Shown here: piece by piece, positions 54,029 through 62,326 of the stretch
How positions within the stretch are numbered: position 1 is the stretch's first letter
How the letters are laid out: the number at the start of each line of letters is the position of its first letter
Assembly: GCA_050633585.1 (NCBI GenBank)
Contig: JBOEGT010000002.1
Location: forward strand, 71,756-135,755
Length of the DNA: 64,000 nucleotides
From: CALKZN01 sp050633585
GTDB taxonomy: Bacteria; Pseudomonadota; Gammaproteobacteria; Arenicellales; Arenicellaceae
Direction of reading: 5' to 3'
Translations under genes and position numbers: made by a program
The notes under the pieces: model-generated
What the model saw: the letters and a program-made list of their open reading frames with translations, nothing else
What the model was told of the DNA's origin: nothing
Databases searched by the model: none

Positions 54029-54056
54029 AAAGGCTAGCCGTAAGGTCTAGCTTTTT
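54029..54056 (+). terminator. Terminator between purC and purL
   Basis: AAGGCTAGCC/GGTCTAGCTTTTT hairpin with one bulged T, tetraloop GTAA and a T-run, so purL probably has its own promoter in the remaining gap or depends on readthrough. Confidence 0.7.
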
Positions 54057-54098
54057 GCATTTTAACTATCTTTCAAAAAAACGATTGCAGAACTAAAC

Positions 54099-57000
54099 AT
54101 GTTGCAAATTTCTGGTAGCCAAGCACTTTCCGCGTTTCGCGTAGAAAAACTATTAACGGACATTCAAACCACGTTTCCTCAGGTGACTCAGTTGGTGTCG
54201 GAATTTCAACACTTTGTGGATCTTTCTGACGCGTTGAACGCAGAACAATCTCAAGTGCTAGACAAGCTGTTAACCTATGGGCCCAAGCGTCGTGAGGCGA
54301 AGCATGTTGGGCAGCTTATTTTAGTGTTACCGCGCATTGGCACTATTTCACCGTGGTCAACCAAGGCAACAGACATTGCAAATAACGCTGGTTTATCAAG
54401 CATTAAACGCATTGAACGTGGAATCGCATGGTATGTGCAGTCTGAGAAAGCGTTAAGCGCTCAAGAGTTATCGCAATTAGCGGCTAAATTACATGATCCA
54501 ATGGTTGAATCTGCCGTTTACGATGTTGCCGAAGCAGAGCAACTGTTTGTTGAACAGTCTCCGCAACCGTTAACGGAAATTGATTTATTGGGCAAAGGAC
54601 GTGATGCATTAGAAAGTGCGAATGCTGAGCTTGGCTTAGCATTGTCGGATGATGAGATCGAATACCTTGTTGAACAGTACACCGCGATTAATAAAAACCC
54701 GACCGATGTCGAATTGATGATGTTTGCGCAGGTGAACTCTGAACATTGTCGTCATAAAATTTTCAATGCAGATTGGGTGATTGATGGTGATGAGCAAGAT
54801 AATTCCTTATTCGGAATGATCCGTAACACGCATAAACTCAACTCAAAAGGCACGTTAGTCGCTTATTCGGATAATTCATCCGTACTAGCTGGTTCGGAGT
54901 CTGAACGCTTTTTTCCAAACTCAACAAGCAAGCAATATCAAGCCAACAAAGAAGCGGTTCATATATTGTGCAAGGTTGAAACCCATAATCACCCAACCGC
55001 TATTTCGCCATTTCCTGGTGCGGCAACCGGTTCTGGAGGCGAAATTCGAGATGAAGGCGCAACAGGGCGAGGCAGTAAACCTAAAGCAGGATTGAACGGT
55101 TTCTCCGTATCGAATTTACGTATTCCAGGAGCTGAACAACCATGGGAAGGCAGCGAATCAAAGCCCGATAGAATTGCATCACCTTTGCAGATCATGTTGG
55201 AAGGTCCCATTGGTGGCGCGGCGTTTAATAATGAATTTGGCCGTCCTAATATCACGGGCTATTTCCGCACATTCGAACAAGACGTCGACGGTGAAACACG
55301 TGGATATCATAAGCCAATTATGTTGGCGGGTGGCATGGGAAATATTCGAGAGCAACATGTTGAAAAAAATATCATTCCAGATGGCGCTCATATTGTCGTC
55401 TTGGGTGGGCCAGCGATGTTGATTGGTTTAGGCGGCGGAGCAGCATCCAGCGTCGCGACAGGTTCGAGCTCGGAAGATTTAGACTTTGCATCGGTTCAAC
55501 GAGGTAACCCTGAGATGCAGCGTCGTTGCCAAGAAGTGATTGATGCCTGTACGGGCATGGGTGAAAACAACCCGATTGTCTCGATTCACGATATCGGTGC
55601 TGGTGGGCTGTGTAATGCTTTGCCAGAACTTGTTGGTGATGCTGACAAAGGCGCGAACTTTGAATTGCGTGAAGTGCTCAATGAAGAGCCGGGTATGACG
55701 CCGATGCAAATCTGGTGTAATGAAGCGCAAGAACGCTACACCTTAGCCGTGATGCCAGAAAATTTGGAGACCTTTAAAGCCATATGCGAACGGGAAAGAT
55801 GTTTATATTGTGTGGTTGGACAAGCCACTGATGAGCAATCTTTGGTGTTAAGTGATGCTGAATTTGCACAAGGCTCAGAACGTCAACAAAAGCCGATCGA
55901 TCTGCCGATGGACTTATTGTTTGGTAAACCGCCTAAGATGTTGCGCGATGTAAAGCGCGATGTTCCCGCGAAACAAGCCTTTGACCATTCTTCTATTGAT
56001 ATCAAAGACGCTTTATACCGTGTGCTAAAACTACCGGCCGTCGCTGATAAAACATTTCTGGTCACCATTGGCGACCGCTCTGTTACGGGTATGATTTGTC
56101 GTGATCAAATGGTGGGTCGTTGGCAAGTTCCAGTCGCAGATGTTGCTGTCACATCGAGTTCATATACTGGAATGACTGGTGAGGCGATGTCATTGGGTGA
56201 ACGCACACCACTGGCGAGCATCAATGCGCCAGCGAGTGGTCGCATGGCAATTGCAGAAGCCTTAACCAATATGGCTGCGGCTAACATTCGTGATATGTCA
56301 GAAATTAAACTGTCGGCTAACTGGATGGCAGCAGCCAATCACCCTGGAGATGATGCCGCTTTATATGCGACAGTTGAAACCGTTGGCATGGAAATATGTC
56401 CAGAGTTAGGTATTTCAATTCCTGTTGGTAAAGACTCCATGTCCATGAAAACCGTGTGGCAAGATCGTGAAACGAACACCTCTCGTTCAGTCACATCACC
56501 GGTTTCATTGATTGTGACGGCATTTGCGCCGGTTGACGATGTCAGCAAAACAGTCACACCGTCGTTGAATGAAACGGCAGAAGGTGAAGACTATGCGAAC
56601 CATGAATTATTATTCTTAGATATTGCACAGGGTAAAACACGTTTATCTTTATCCGCATTGGCTCAAGTGTATCAACAAGTGGGTGCGGCTGAAGAATGTC
56701 CCGATGTCGATGATGCCGCTTTCTTAAAAGCATGCTTCTTATTTCTTCAAGCTGCAATCGACCAAGGTTTGATCACTGCATATCATGACCGTTCAGATGG
56801 TGGACTGATTGCAACATTGTTAGAGATGGCATTTGCCTCACGCTGCGGTTTAGAAATTGACCTGCCTCAATCTTCGAGTTCATCAGATGCCATCGCTACC
56901 TTGTTCAACGAAGAGCTAGGTGCCGTGGTTTATGTCAACAAGGCAAAACGTGGTGCACTCAATGCGCTTGCCGATGAGTTCAACGTGGCATCAGCATTGC

Positions 57001-58025
57001 ATGCAATCGGGCAAGCTAATGACAGTGATGAGATCATCATTCGTCATGCGGGTGACGTGGTTGTGTCAGAAAGTCGTATTGATTGTCATCGCGCATGGTC
57101 AGAAACGACTTATCAAATGCAAAAGCTGCGTGACAATCCAGAATGCGCGCAACAAGAATATGATCGCTTGTTAGATAAACAAGACAAAGGTCTATTTTCA
57201 GATTTAAGCTTTGATGTGAATGAAGACATTGCAGCGCCGTTCATTCAAACTGGCGTGCGTCCTAAAGTTGCCATTTTAAGAGAGCAGGGTGTCAATGGGC
57301 ACATGGAAATGGCGGCATCGTTTACCCATGCTGGTTTTGATGCCGTTGATGTGACCATGTCAGATTTAATTGCTGGTCGTGTGTCATTAGACGATTTCAA
57401 TGGATTGGCGGCTTGTGGTGGCTTCTCTTATGGTGATGTCTTAGGTGCGGGAGAAGGTTGGGCAAAAACAGTGTTGTATAACAATGCATTGCGTGATCAA
57501 TTTAGCGCCTATTTTGAACGCCAAGATGCCTTCACATTGGGTATTTGTAATGGCTGTCAAATGGTCTCAAACTTGAAAGACATTATTCCGGGCACAACGC
57601 ACTGGCCGCACTTTGTGAAGAATCAATCGGAGCAATACGAAGCACGTGTGATTCAAGCGGAAATACAAGAATCTAACTCTATTTTGCTAGCGGGAATGGC
57701 GGGTTCAACCATGCCGCTTGTGGTCGCTCATGGTGAAGGACGCGCAGAATTTGGTTCAAACGAACAGCTAAGTGCTGTCGCAGATCAAGTAGCGGTTCGC
57801 TACATTGATTCGGCTCGAAGTGTTGCTACACAGTATCCAAGCAACCCTAATGGTTCGCCAGAAGGTATTGCAGGATTAACCAATGATGATGGCCGTGTCA
57901 CCATCATGATGCCGCATCCTGAGCGCATTTTCCGCACAGTCGCGAACTCATGGTCTGATGAAAGCTGGGGTGAATACAGCCCATGGATGCGCTTATTCAG
58001 AAACGCGCGTGTTTGGCTGAAGTAA
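54099..58025 (+). CDS. purL: Phosphoribosylformylglycinamidine synthase (large single-chain type)
   Basis: FGAR amidotransferase of 1308 residues, the single-chain gammaproteobacterial form. N-terminal domain, two FGAM-synthase halves (NSEHCRHKIFNADW; KVETHNHPTAISPFPGA; PVGKDSMSMKT) and a C-terminal glutaminase domain with nucleophile Cys in LGICNGCQMVSNL and catalytic His in MPHPERIFR. Intact. It is the last chromosomal backbone gene before the cassette array. Confidence 0.97.
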   Translation: MLQISGSQALSAFRVEKLLTDIQTTFPQVTQLVSEFQHFVDLSDALNAEQSQVLDKLLTYGPKRREAKHVGQLILVLPRIGTISPWSTKATDIANNAGLSSIKRIERGIAWYVQSEKALSAQELSQLAAKLHDPMVESAVYDVAEAEQLFVEQSPQPLTEIDLLGKGRDALESANAELGLALSDDEIEYLVEQYTAINKNPTDVELMMFAQVNSEHCRHKIFNADWVIDGDEQDNSLFGMIRNTHKLNSKGTLVAYSDNSSVLAGSESERFFPNSTSKQYQANKEAVHILCKVETHNHPTAISPFPGAATGSGGEIRDEGATGRGSKPKAGLNGFSVSNLRIPGAEQPWEGSESKPDRIASPLQIMLEGPIGGAAFNNEFGRPNITGYFRTFEQDVDGETRGYHKPIMLAGGMGNIREQHVEKNIIPDGAHIVVLGGPAMLIGLGGGAASSVATGSSSEDLDFASVQRGNPEMQRRCQEVIDACTGMGENNPIVSIHDIGAGGLCNALPELVGDADKGANFELREVLNEEPGMTPMQIWCNEAQERYTLAVMPENLETFKAICERERCLYCVVGQATDEQSLVLSDAEFAQGSERQQKPIDLPMDLLFGKPPKMLRDVKRDVPAKQAFDHSSIDIKDALYRVLKLPAVADKTFLVTIGDRSVTGMICRDQMVGRWQVPVADVAVTSSSYTGMTGEAMSLGERTPLASINAPASGRMAIAEALTNMAAANIRDMSEIKLSANWMAAANHPGDDAALYATVETVGMEICPELGISIPVGKDSMSMKTVWQDRETNTSRSVTSPVSLIVTAFAPVDDVSKTVTPSLNETAEGEDYANHELLFLDIAQGKTRLSLSALAQVYQQVGAAEECPDVDDAAFLKACFLFLQAAIDQGLITAYHDRSDGGLIATLLEMAFASRCGLEIDLPQSSSSSDAIATLFNEELGAVVYVNKAKRGALNALADEFNVASALHAIGQANDSDEIIIRHAGDVVVSESRIDCHRAWSETTYQMQKLRDNPECAQQEYDRLLDKQDKGLFSDLSFDVNEDIAAPFIQTGVRPKVAILREQGVNGHMEMAASFTHAGFDAVDVTMSDLIAGRVSLDDFNGLAACGGFSYGDVLGAGEGWAKTVLYNNALRDQFSAYFERQDAFTLGICNGCQMVSNLKDIIPGTTHWPHFVKNQSEQYEARVIQAEIQESNSILLAGMAGSTMPLVVAHGEGRAEFGSNEQLSAVADQVAVRYIDSARSVATQYPSNPNGSPEGIAGLTNDDGRVTIMMPHPERIFRTVANSWSDESWGEYSPWMRLFRNARVWLK

Positions 58026-58041
58026 AAGATCAAAGGTCACC

Positions 58042-58078
58042 ACTCTCTGCATGACAAGGCGTTGTGCAGAGAGTTTTA
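58042..58078 (+). terminator. Terminator of purL
   Basis: Perfect 10-bp stem ACTCTCTGCA/TGCAGAGAGT with a 13-base loop, then TTTTAAAAT. It insulates the cassette array from purL transcription. Confidence 0.85.
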
Positions 58079-58407
58079 AAATGGAAGTATCGCCACTTTT
58101 AATAGTGGTGGTGAAGCGGCTAATTTTAGATATCCGACTTGAAAATACACCGACTGTCGGGATAATATATTAGTAATTTCTTTGCAAGGTTTTGAAAATA
58201 AAGCATAAAATATTCTAAAGAAACAAAATCGACATTCTGTTATACCGACATCAAGTCGGCGCAACAGGACTATCTAATAGCTGAAATGGATGTAACTATA
58301 TGAATATAAATAAGAATAATAGAAGTCGGTTTTTAGGGAAAATCGGAAATAAACGACACATTGTTATCCGACAAGAAGTCGGAGAATAAACTGTTAGTTG
58401 TACTGAA
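58079..58407. repeat. Non-coding junction with repeated CCGAC...GTCGG dyads
   Basis: No ORF of note and no integrase. After a small hairpin CCACT/AGTGG (58093-58108) there are three inverted repeats built on CCGAC/GTCGG: one region at 58132-58166 (TATCCGAC...GTCGGGATA), one at 58237-58267 (CTGTT-N3-CCGAC-N5-GTCGG-N3-AACAG) and one at 58363-58382 (TTATCCGAC-N5-GTCGG), plus a single GTCGG half at about 58325. The junction to the first cassette is probably GTTAGTT at 58393. It may contain the array promoter or a relic insertion site. Confidence 0.5.
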
Positions 58408-58689
58408 ATGTTTAAGAATATTCCAATTCAAGCAATCCATTTAGATGAAGATGAATGTCTAGCGCATTACCTTTGTGTTGGTGAAGCGCCAGAGGTATTT
58501 TATGAAGATGATAGCGCTTGGTCCGTTCAGGTTAGGCAATGTTCCAAAGATAAACTAGAGATCGAAAAAGAAAATATTTTATCTGCGGCTGCTAGCTGCC
58601 CAATAGTAGCAATTAAGGTAGAACTTAAAAATGGTGAGACACTTGATAGCTCGAGTAAAAAACTAATGAATTACTTCAATATAAAATGA
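58408..58689 (+). CDS. [3Fe-4S]-type ferredoxin, first cassette
   Basis: 93 residues resembling the small ferredoxins that serve cytochromes P450: DEDECLAHYLCVGEAPEVF with C17 and C23, then C64 in AASCPIVAI. The three-cysteine spacing, lacking the middle fourth Cys, predicts a [3Fe-4S] cluster. The C-terminal 20 residues extend beyond the usual length. No P450 or reductase is nearby, so its partner must be elsewhere. Followed directly by attC 1. Confidence 0.75.
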   Translation: MFKNIPIQAIHLDEDECLAHYLCVGEAPEVFYEDDSAWSVQVRQCSKDKLEIEKENILSAAASCPIVAIKVELKNGETLDSSSKKLMNYFNIK

Positions 58690-58690
58690 C

Positions 58691-58771
58691 AACTAACAAG
58701 AACAACAACTGTCATTCACTGTGTTCATTCGGACGCGCAGAAAACGCGCGCCCGTTTTGTTGGCGTTAGGT
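58691..58771 (+). repeat. attC site 1
   Basis: 81 bp from AACTAAC to GTTAGGT (cut expected after G58765). Left AACAAGAACAAC pairs with right GTTTTGTTGGCG. The centre holds a GCGCG...CGCGC palindrome. Confidence 0.8.
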
Positions 58772-58782
58772 GTATTGAAGTT

Positions 58783-59169
58783 ATGTGGGAGATATATTTA
58801 GAAAATCCTGAAAAAGGTGGTATGAAAAAGTTTGTACCTGGTTGGAGCTGGACATGCTTCTTTTTTTATTTTTTAGGTATACCACTTTTCAATCGAGACC
58901 TAATCGGTCACGGTGTAGCAATGTTACTTCTTTGGGTAATAATGATAACTACTTCAGGTATTGGTGTTAATGAAGTTTGTGCTAAAAGCTGCGTGACAAT
59001 TTACGTAGGCGATATTGTTGCTTTAATAATGGTTCCTTTTGGAGTTTTTTATGCTCTTAAAGGTAATAAAATGGGTATTAAAGAATTGCAAAAACAAGGT
59101 TGGATTGTTTGTGAACCTACTAAGAATGAAGCAAAATTATGGGCAGAAAATTTAATCAAAGACGCCTAA
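58783..59169 (+). CDS. DUF2628-like membrane protein, cassette 2
   Basis: 128 residues with two to three hydrophobic segments (WTCFFFYFLGIPLFN; VAMLLLWVIMITTSGIG; IVALIMVPFGVFYAL) and the ending KMGIKELQKQGW, which resembles DUF2628 proteins. Function unknown. The stop codon TAA overlaps the left core of attC 2, a common compact cassette layout. Confidence 0.75.
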   Translation: MWEIYLENPEKGGMKKFVPGWSWTCFFFYFLGIPLFNRDLIGHGVAMLLLWVIMITTSGIGVNEVCAKSCVTIYVGDIVALIMVPFGVFYALKGNKMGIKELQKQGWIVCEPTKNEAKLWAENLIKDA

Positions 59170-59233
59170 CAAGCAAAGGCAGAATTGCCCTGCGGGCAGG
59201 ATGGCTTCACCACCTCTGCTTTAGGCGTTATGA
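59164..59233 (+). repeat. attC site 2
   Basis: 70 bp from GCCTAAC (perfect RYYYAAC) to GTTATGA. Arms AAGCAAAGGCAG / CTCTGCTTTAGGC; inner hairpin GCCCTGCGGGC. The right core includes the ATG of cassette 3. Confidence 0.88.
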
Positions 59234-59604
59234 GTATTAAAAAAGTAAAGAAGGTAACGTTTTTAGTACTATGTTTTTTTATAGTATTTTCAATTTGGTT
59301 GTTCGTTCAGGTTGTTCCTGCGATTGTTATTTATTCTAATAGTAATGATATTCAAATAGGGATGACTAAAGAACAGGTTATGGATTCTATGAATAAAAAA
59401 CCAAATGGAACTTTTAAGCATTTTAGCGGTGATGCTTGGTACAAAAAAATTCTTCTAGGGGATTTCTGGGTAAAGGTATCTTATGATAAAAAAAGTTGCT
59501 TCAATCAAGAAGTTTCTACTGTCTGTGCATCTGGTATTGAACGAAGATACTTTTTTTTAAAAGGAAATCATTGGTTCTTAGCTTATGACCTCGATAACTT
59601 ATAA
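59230..59604 (+). CDS. Membrane-anchored small protein, cassette 3
   Basis: 124 residues with an N-terminal membrane anchor (VTFLVLCFFIVFSIWLFV) and a polar periplasmic part. IQIGMTKEQVMDSMNKKP resembles the start of SmpA/OmlA-like (BamE-type) domains but is too short to assign firmly. Two cysteines could pair. The start ATG 59230 lies inside the attC 2 right core (G-TTATGA). An upstream extension of the frame would run through attC and is rejected. Confidence 0.7.
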   Translation: MSIKKVKKVTFLVLCFFIVFSIWLFVQVVPAIVIYSNSNDIQIGMTKEQVMDSMNKKPNGTFKHFSGDAWYKKILLGDFWVKVSYDKKSCFNQEVSTVCASGIERRYFFLKGNHWFLAYDLDNL

Positions 59605-59658
59605 CAAGCAGTTCAAAAATGGACGCCGTAACCTTCGCCTTTTAAGTAGGCGTTAGGT
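59599..59658 (+). repeat. attC site 3
   Basis: 60 bp from TTATAAC to GTTAGGT, with AACAAGCAGTT on the left and AAGTAGGCG before the right core. The centre is short. Confidence 0.8.
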
Positions 59659-59662
59659 GTAC

Positions 59663-59953
59663 ATGAATATTTTCGAGAAGATCTTAGGATTTGGAGCATT
59701 TTTCCCAGTATTGGGGGCAATGATACTGTTTTTAGGTAATTCATTTATTGCTGAAACTTTCGGCTTATGGATACTTTTCATTCCAACTGTGGCAGGAATA
59801 ACCACATTCATTTCGCTATTTTATGTTTATAGAAATGAATCTCTTAATAAGCCGGACTATCTCTGGATAATTTCTCTAGCTGTGCTTTTTGTGTTTATTA
59901 TTCCGTTCTTTTGGTATCAAAAAATTTACAAAAAAAGTAGCAATGACGCCTAA
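59663..59953 (+). CDS. Small membrane protein, cassette 4
   Basis: 96 residues with three hydrophobic segments (GFGAFFPVLGAMILFLG; LWILFIPTVAGITTFISLF; LWIISLAVLFVFIIPFFW) and a basic C-terminus. No family recognised. ATG 59663 preferred over GTG 59657, which falls in the recombination core. The stop overlaps attC 4. Confidence 0.7.
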   Translation: MNIFEKILGFGAFFPVLGAMILFLGNSFIAETFGLWILFIPTVAGITTFISLFYVYRNESLNKPDYLWIISLAVLFVFIIPFFWYQKIYKKSSNDA

Positions 59954-60005
59954 CAAGAAATTGAAAATGGGCGGCTTACAGCCGCCCTTTAATTGAGCGT
60001 TATGC
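59948..60005 (+). repeat. attC site 4
   Basis: 58 bp from GCCTAAC to GTTATGC; AAGAAATTGAAAATGGGCGGC / GCCGCCCTTTAATTGAGC gives a long near-continuous stem around CTTACA. Closely similar to attC 6. Confidence 0.88.
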
Positions 60006-60022
60006 ATAAGCATTGAGAAATC

Positions 60023-60415
60023 GTGAATATAACAAATTGTCCAGTATGTTTTGATGAGCTTGAGGTGATTGAAACGACTCCGTGCATGGTGTGTGGGCAC
60101 GATAAAGATAAGGTATCACTCTTAAAACAGGATATAGCTGAAAAATTTCAGCACGATAGTTTTACTTTTTCAACTTTTAGATCTTTTGAAAAAATAGAGT
60201 GCAATCTTTGTGATTTCTGTTCGTTAGAATTCACCTCTATGGATCCAGAGTTTTTTGGTTTTGAAAAAGGCAAGGTTATGTGGCCGGAGAACTTTCAATT
60301 TTTAACTCATATAGCTAGACCGTCTGTAGAGTATGATAAGTTTTGCACACAATGTAATATGCGTTTATCTTTTATCAAGTTTACAAAATTGTTGCGAGAA
60401 CTAAACAATGCATAA
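60023..60415 (+). CDS. Zinc-ribbon-like protein, cassette 5
   Basis: 130 residues, soluble, with three CxxC-type pairs: CPVC near residue 6 and CMVC near 21, then CNLCDFC in the middle and CTQC near the C-terminus, consistent with zinc binding. No family recognised. GTG start at 60023, 18 bp after the recombination core; no strong ribosome site. The stop overlaps attC 5. Confidence 0.65.
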   Translation: MNITNCPVCFDELEVIETTPCMVCGHDKDKVSLLKQDIAEKFQHDSFTFSTFRSFEKIECNLCDFCSLEFTSMDPEFFGFEKGKVMWPENFQFLTHIARPSVEYDKFCTQCNMRLSFIKFTKLLRELNNA

Positions 60416-60540
60416 CAAAGCGTTCAACCATCAGCAGCTCGCGCTGCTTGGACCTCCGCTGCGTTGCTCGTTTTGCGGTTACTCGCTACGCTACCGCAAA
60501 ACCATCAACCCAGCTCCGACCGGTTAACGCGGCGTTATAC
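60410..60540 (+). repeat. attC site 5 (long, divergent)
   Basis: 131 bp from GCATAAC to GTTATAC, about twice the length of its neighbours. Arms AACAAAGCGTTCAACC / GGTTAACGCGGCG, with a large variable centre holding inner palindromes (AGCAGC...GCTGCT; TTGCGGT...ACCGCAA). It looks like the long, VCR-like class. Confidence 0.85.
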
Positions 60541-60543
60541 GCA

Positions 60544-60984
60544 ATGAAAAACTTATTACTTATATCTCTATTGCTCCTAATAAGTAGTTGCGCTACTAAA
60601 CTATCTACAGTTGACGTAACTAATCAAAACCAAAAAAATTTAGGAAATGTTATTGTTAGTTCGCCTTTAATTTTGTGCTCAACTGAGAAACTCAATCACT
60701 TTGCACCTAAAAATGTGAAATTTGCTTTGCAAAAAGCATACTCAAATCATTGTTTCTATGAAAACAAATTAGTTTTAAAAATTAAAAAAGGAGATGCTCT
60801 TTTTCTACAAAAAGTTGTAAAGCACTCTGCTTTAGCATTGTTTCACTTTGAGAGTTTATATGTTTTGGGTGAATACAAACATAAAAATTTAACATACAAA
60901 TTTTACTATGATCTTAGTAAATTCCAGCGAAGTGATGCCACTTTACAAGAACTGTTTCAGAGTAAGGACATCCCATGGAATTAA
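60544..60984 (+). CDS. Small lipoprotein, cassette 6
   Basis: 146 residues with a lipoprotein signal (LLLISLLLLISS, lipobox ISSC, Cys about residue 16), then a Lys/Phe-rich mature part. No family recognised. ATG 60544 lies just after the recombination core; an open frame from 60448 through attC 5 is not credible. Confidence 0.7.
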   Translation: MKNLLLISLLLLISSCATKLSTVDVTNQNQKNLGNVIVSSPLILCSTEKLNHFAPKNVKFALQKAYSNHCFYENKLVLKIKKGDALFLQKVVKHSALALFHFESLYVLGEYKHKNLTYKFYYDLSKFQRSDATLQELFQSKDIPWN

Positions 60985-60985
60985 C

Positions 60986-61044
60986 GTATAACAAGAAGTT
61001 GAAAAGCGGACGGCTTACAGCCTCCCTTTAACTGGGCGTTATGT
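60986..61044 (+). repeat. attC site 6
   Basis: 59 bp from GTATAAC to GTTATGT, with a long stem around CTTACA, nearly the same as attC 4. Confidence 0.87.
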
Positions 61045-61058
61045 AATTGATTAATGTT

Positions 61059-61658
61059 ATGGGCATTGAAGAATTGACGCAAAAATTTATTATGGCATTT
61101 AGAAAGCCAGCTGTTCATATTGATGAAAAAATCAGCATATTCCTAATTGGTGAAACCCATATTTTAAGAGTAAGTGAAGGTGAGTATAACTTAACGTTAT
61201 GTGTAGCAGATTATGGATATGCAAAAATTCATAACTTAGATAGAGGGAAGATTTTAGAATCATTTGCCAAATTAGAATTCTTAGTAAATGAAAGTCTGAA
61301 TTTATATTTTTTAAGTACTCCCACTGAAAAAAGTAAAAATTTATCTAACTTAATTAAGAAATTACCATTCCGCCAACGAATAGAATCTCTTAAAAATTTC
61401 GATTTAATAAGTGCATCAGCTGAAAAAAGGTTAAAAGATTTAACCAGCACAAGAAATATATTAGCTCACGAGTGGAATGAAAAAACTGCCAAGTATAAAA
61501 ATAAAAATCTTACAAACTCAGATACGTTTGAAAATTTTAATAACTCACTTCTAACTTCTTTTAAAATTTTAATTGAACAGTACAAACAACTTCAGAACAA
61601 TAAGTGCTACCTTGATTATTTACAATTGATTCTTAATGAGCTTGAGCAAAATGACTGA
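61059..61658 (+). CDS. HEPN-like protein, cassette 7
   Basis: 199 residues, mostly helical in its second half, with the motif TSTRNILAHEWNE near residue 139-151. R-x4-H (RNILAH) is the signature of HEPN domains, many of which are RNases in toxin or defence systems. The N-terminal half (about 1-75) is different and possibly regulatory. ATG 61059 chosen; TTG 61047 is possible. No separate antitoxin gene in the cassette. The HEPN call rests on one motif plus helical context. Confidence 0.55.
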   Translation: MGIEELTQKFIMAFRKPAVHIDEKISIFLIGETHILRVSEGEYNLTLCVADYGYAKIHNLDRGKILESFAKLEFLVNESLNLYFLSTPTEKSKNLSNLIKKLPFRQRIESLKNFDLISASAEKRLKDLTSTRNILAHEWNEKTAKYKNKNLTNSDTFENFNNSLLTSFKILIEQYKQLQNNKCYLDYLQLILNELEQND

Positions 61659-61675
61659 TTCTTTAATTGCAAAAT

Positions 61676-61733
61676 ACATAACAAGCAAAGTCAGAAACGG
61701 ACGGCTTCACCGCTGCTGCTTTGGGCGTTATAC
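61676..61733 (+). repeat. attC site 7
   Basis: 58 bp from ACATAAC to GTTATAC; AAGCAAAGTCAG / CTGCTGCTTTGGGC arms, related to attC 2 and 10. Confidence 0.87.
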
Positions 61734-61742
61734 GAAAAGATC

Positions 61743-62231
61743 ATGAAACCTTTTAGCTATGAACATTCTTTCACTTTCGATGAAGAGTTGTATGTAAATC
61801 TTAATTCCATATTTTTAAAAAAAACTAAACATATTAGGTTGGGACTAAGTCTTCTTTTAGGTGCAGTCTGTCTATTTTGGACTGTTACTTTTTTAGTAGG
61901 TATATTAATTATCTGCTTAGGTGCGCTAACTGTCTTTTCAATAAAAAAATTACCTGCAACTAGTGCAAATAGTTTTAATTCGAATAAATATTTACATGGA
62001 GAATTGATTTACGGTATTAACGAAAAGGAGTTATGGATTAAAGGCAAAGACATTTCAGTAGTAGTAGGATGGGTTAATGTTGTAGTCTGGGATGAACGAG
62101 ATGAGTGGTTCAAACTTTCTGCTAGTGGTACTCCTACATTTTGGTTTCAAATCGAAGAATTAAAAAAGCACAATATTTATGAACAAGTTGTTGAGCTATG
62201 TGAAGAACATGCAGTTAGGTTTAATAAGTAA
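61743..62231 (+). CDS. YcxB-like membrane protein, cassette 8
   Basis: 162 residues: N-terminal strand-rich part, two adjacent membrane segments (IRLGLSLLLGAVCLFWTV; FLVGILIICLGALTVFSI), then a beta-rich cytoplasmic part (ELWIKGKDISVVVGWVNVVVW) resembling YcxB-like proteins. Function unknown. The stop lies 3 bp before attC 8. Confidence 0.65.
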   Translation: MKPFSYEHSFTFDEELYVNLNSIFLKKTKHIRLGLSLLLGAVCLFWTVTFLVGILIICLGALTVFSIKKLPATSANSFNSNKYLHGELIYGINEKELWIKGKDISVVVGWVNVVVWDERDEWFKLSASGTPTFWFQIEELKKHNIYEQVVELCEEHAVRFNK

Positions 62232-62234
62232 AGC

Positions 62235-62321
62235 GTATAACAAGCCGATGAATTCGTTCGTTTCACTCACTGGACAGAAAATTCGCTACTCGATTTTCTA
62301 CCCATTATCGGGGCGTTATAC
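62235..62321 (+). repeat. attC site 8
   Basis: 87 bp from GTATAAC to GTTATAC; AACAAGCCGATGAAT pairs with the right arm ATTATCGGGGCG. Centre about 50 bp. Confidence 0.85.
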
Positions 62322-62326
62322 GCAAT

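Noticed and set aside
55174..57174. Open frames on both strands inside purL
   Set aside because: purL is intact and conserved throughout; these are shadow frames.
58026..58407. Possible integrase gene or remnant between purL and the first cassette
   Set aside because: No frame gives more than a short peptide and none shows tyrosine-recombinase motifs; the stretch is non-coding with palindromes.
59185..59229. N-terminal extension of the cassette 3 protein from an ATG at 59185
   Set aside because: It would translate the attC stem; ATG 59230 precedes a clear membrane anchor and sits at the cassette edge.
60448..60543. N-terminal extension of the cassette 6 lipoprotein through attC 5
   Set aside because: The extension is encoded by the attC palindromes and would bury the lipoprotein signal peptide.
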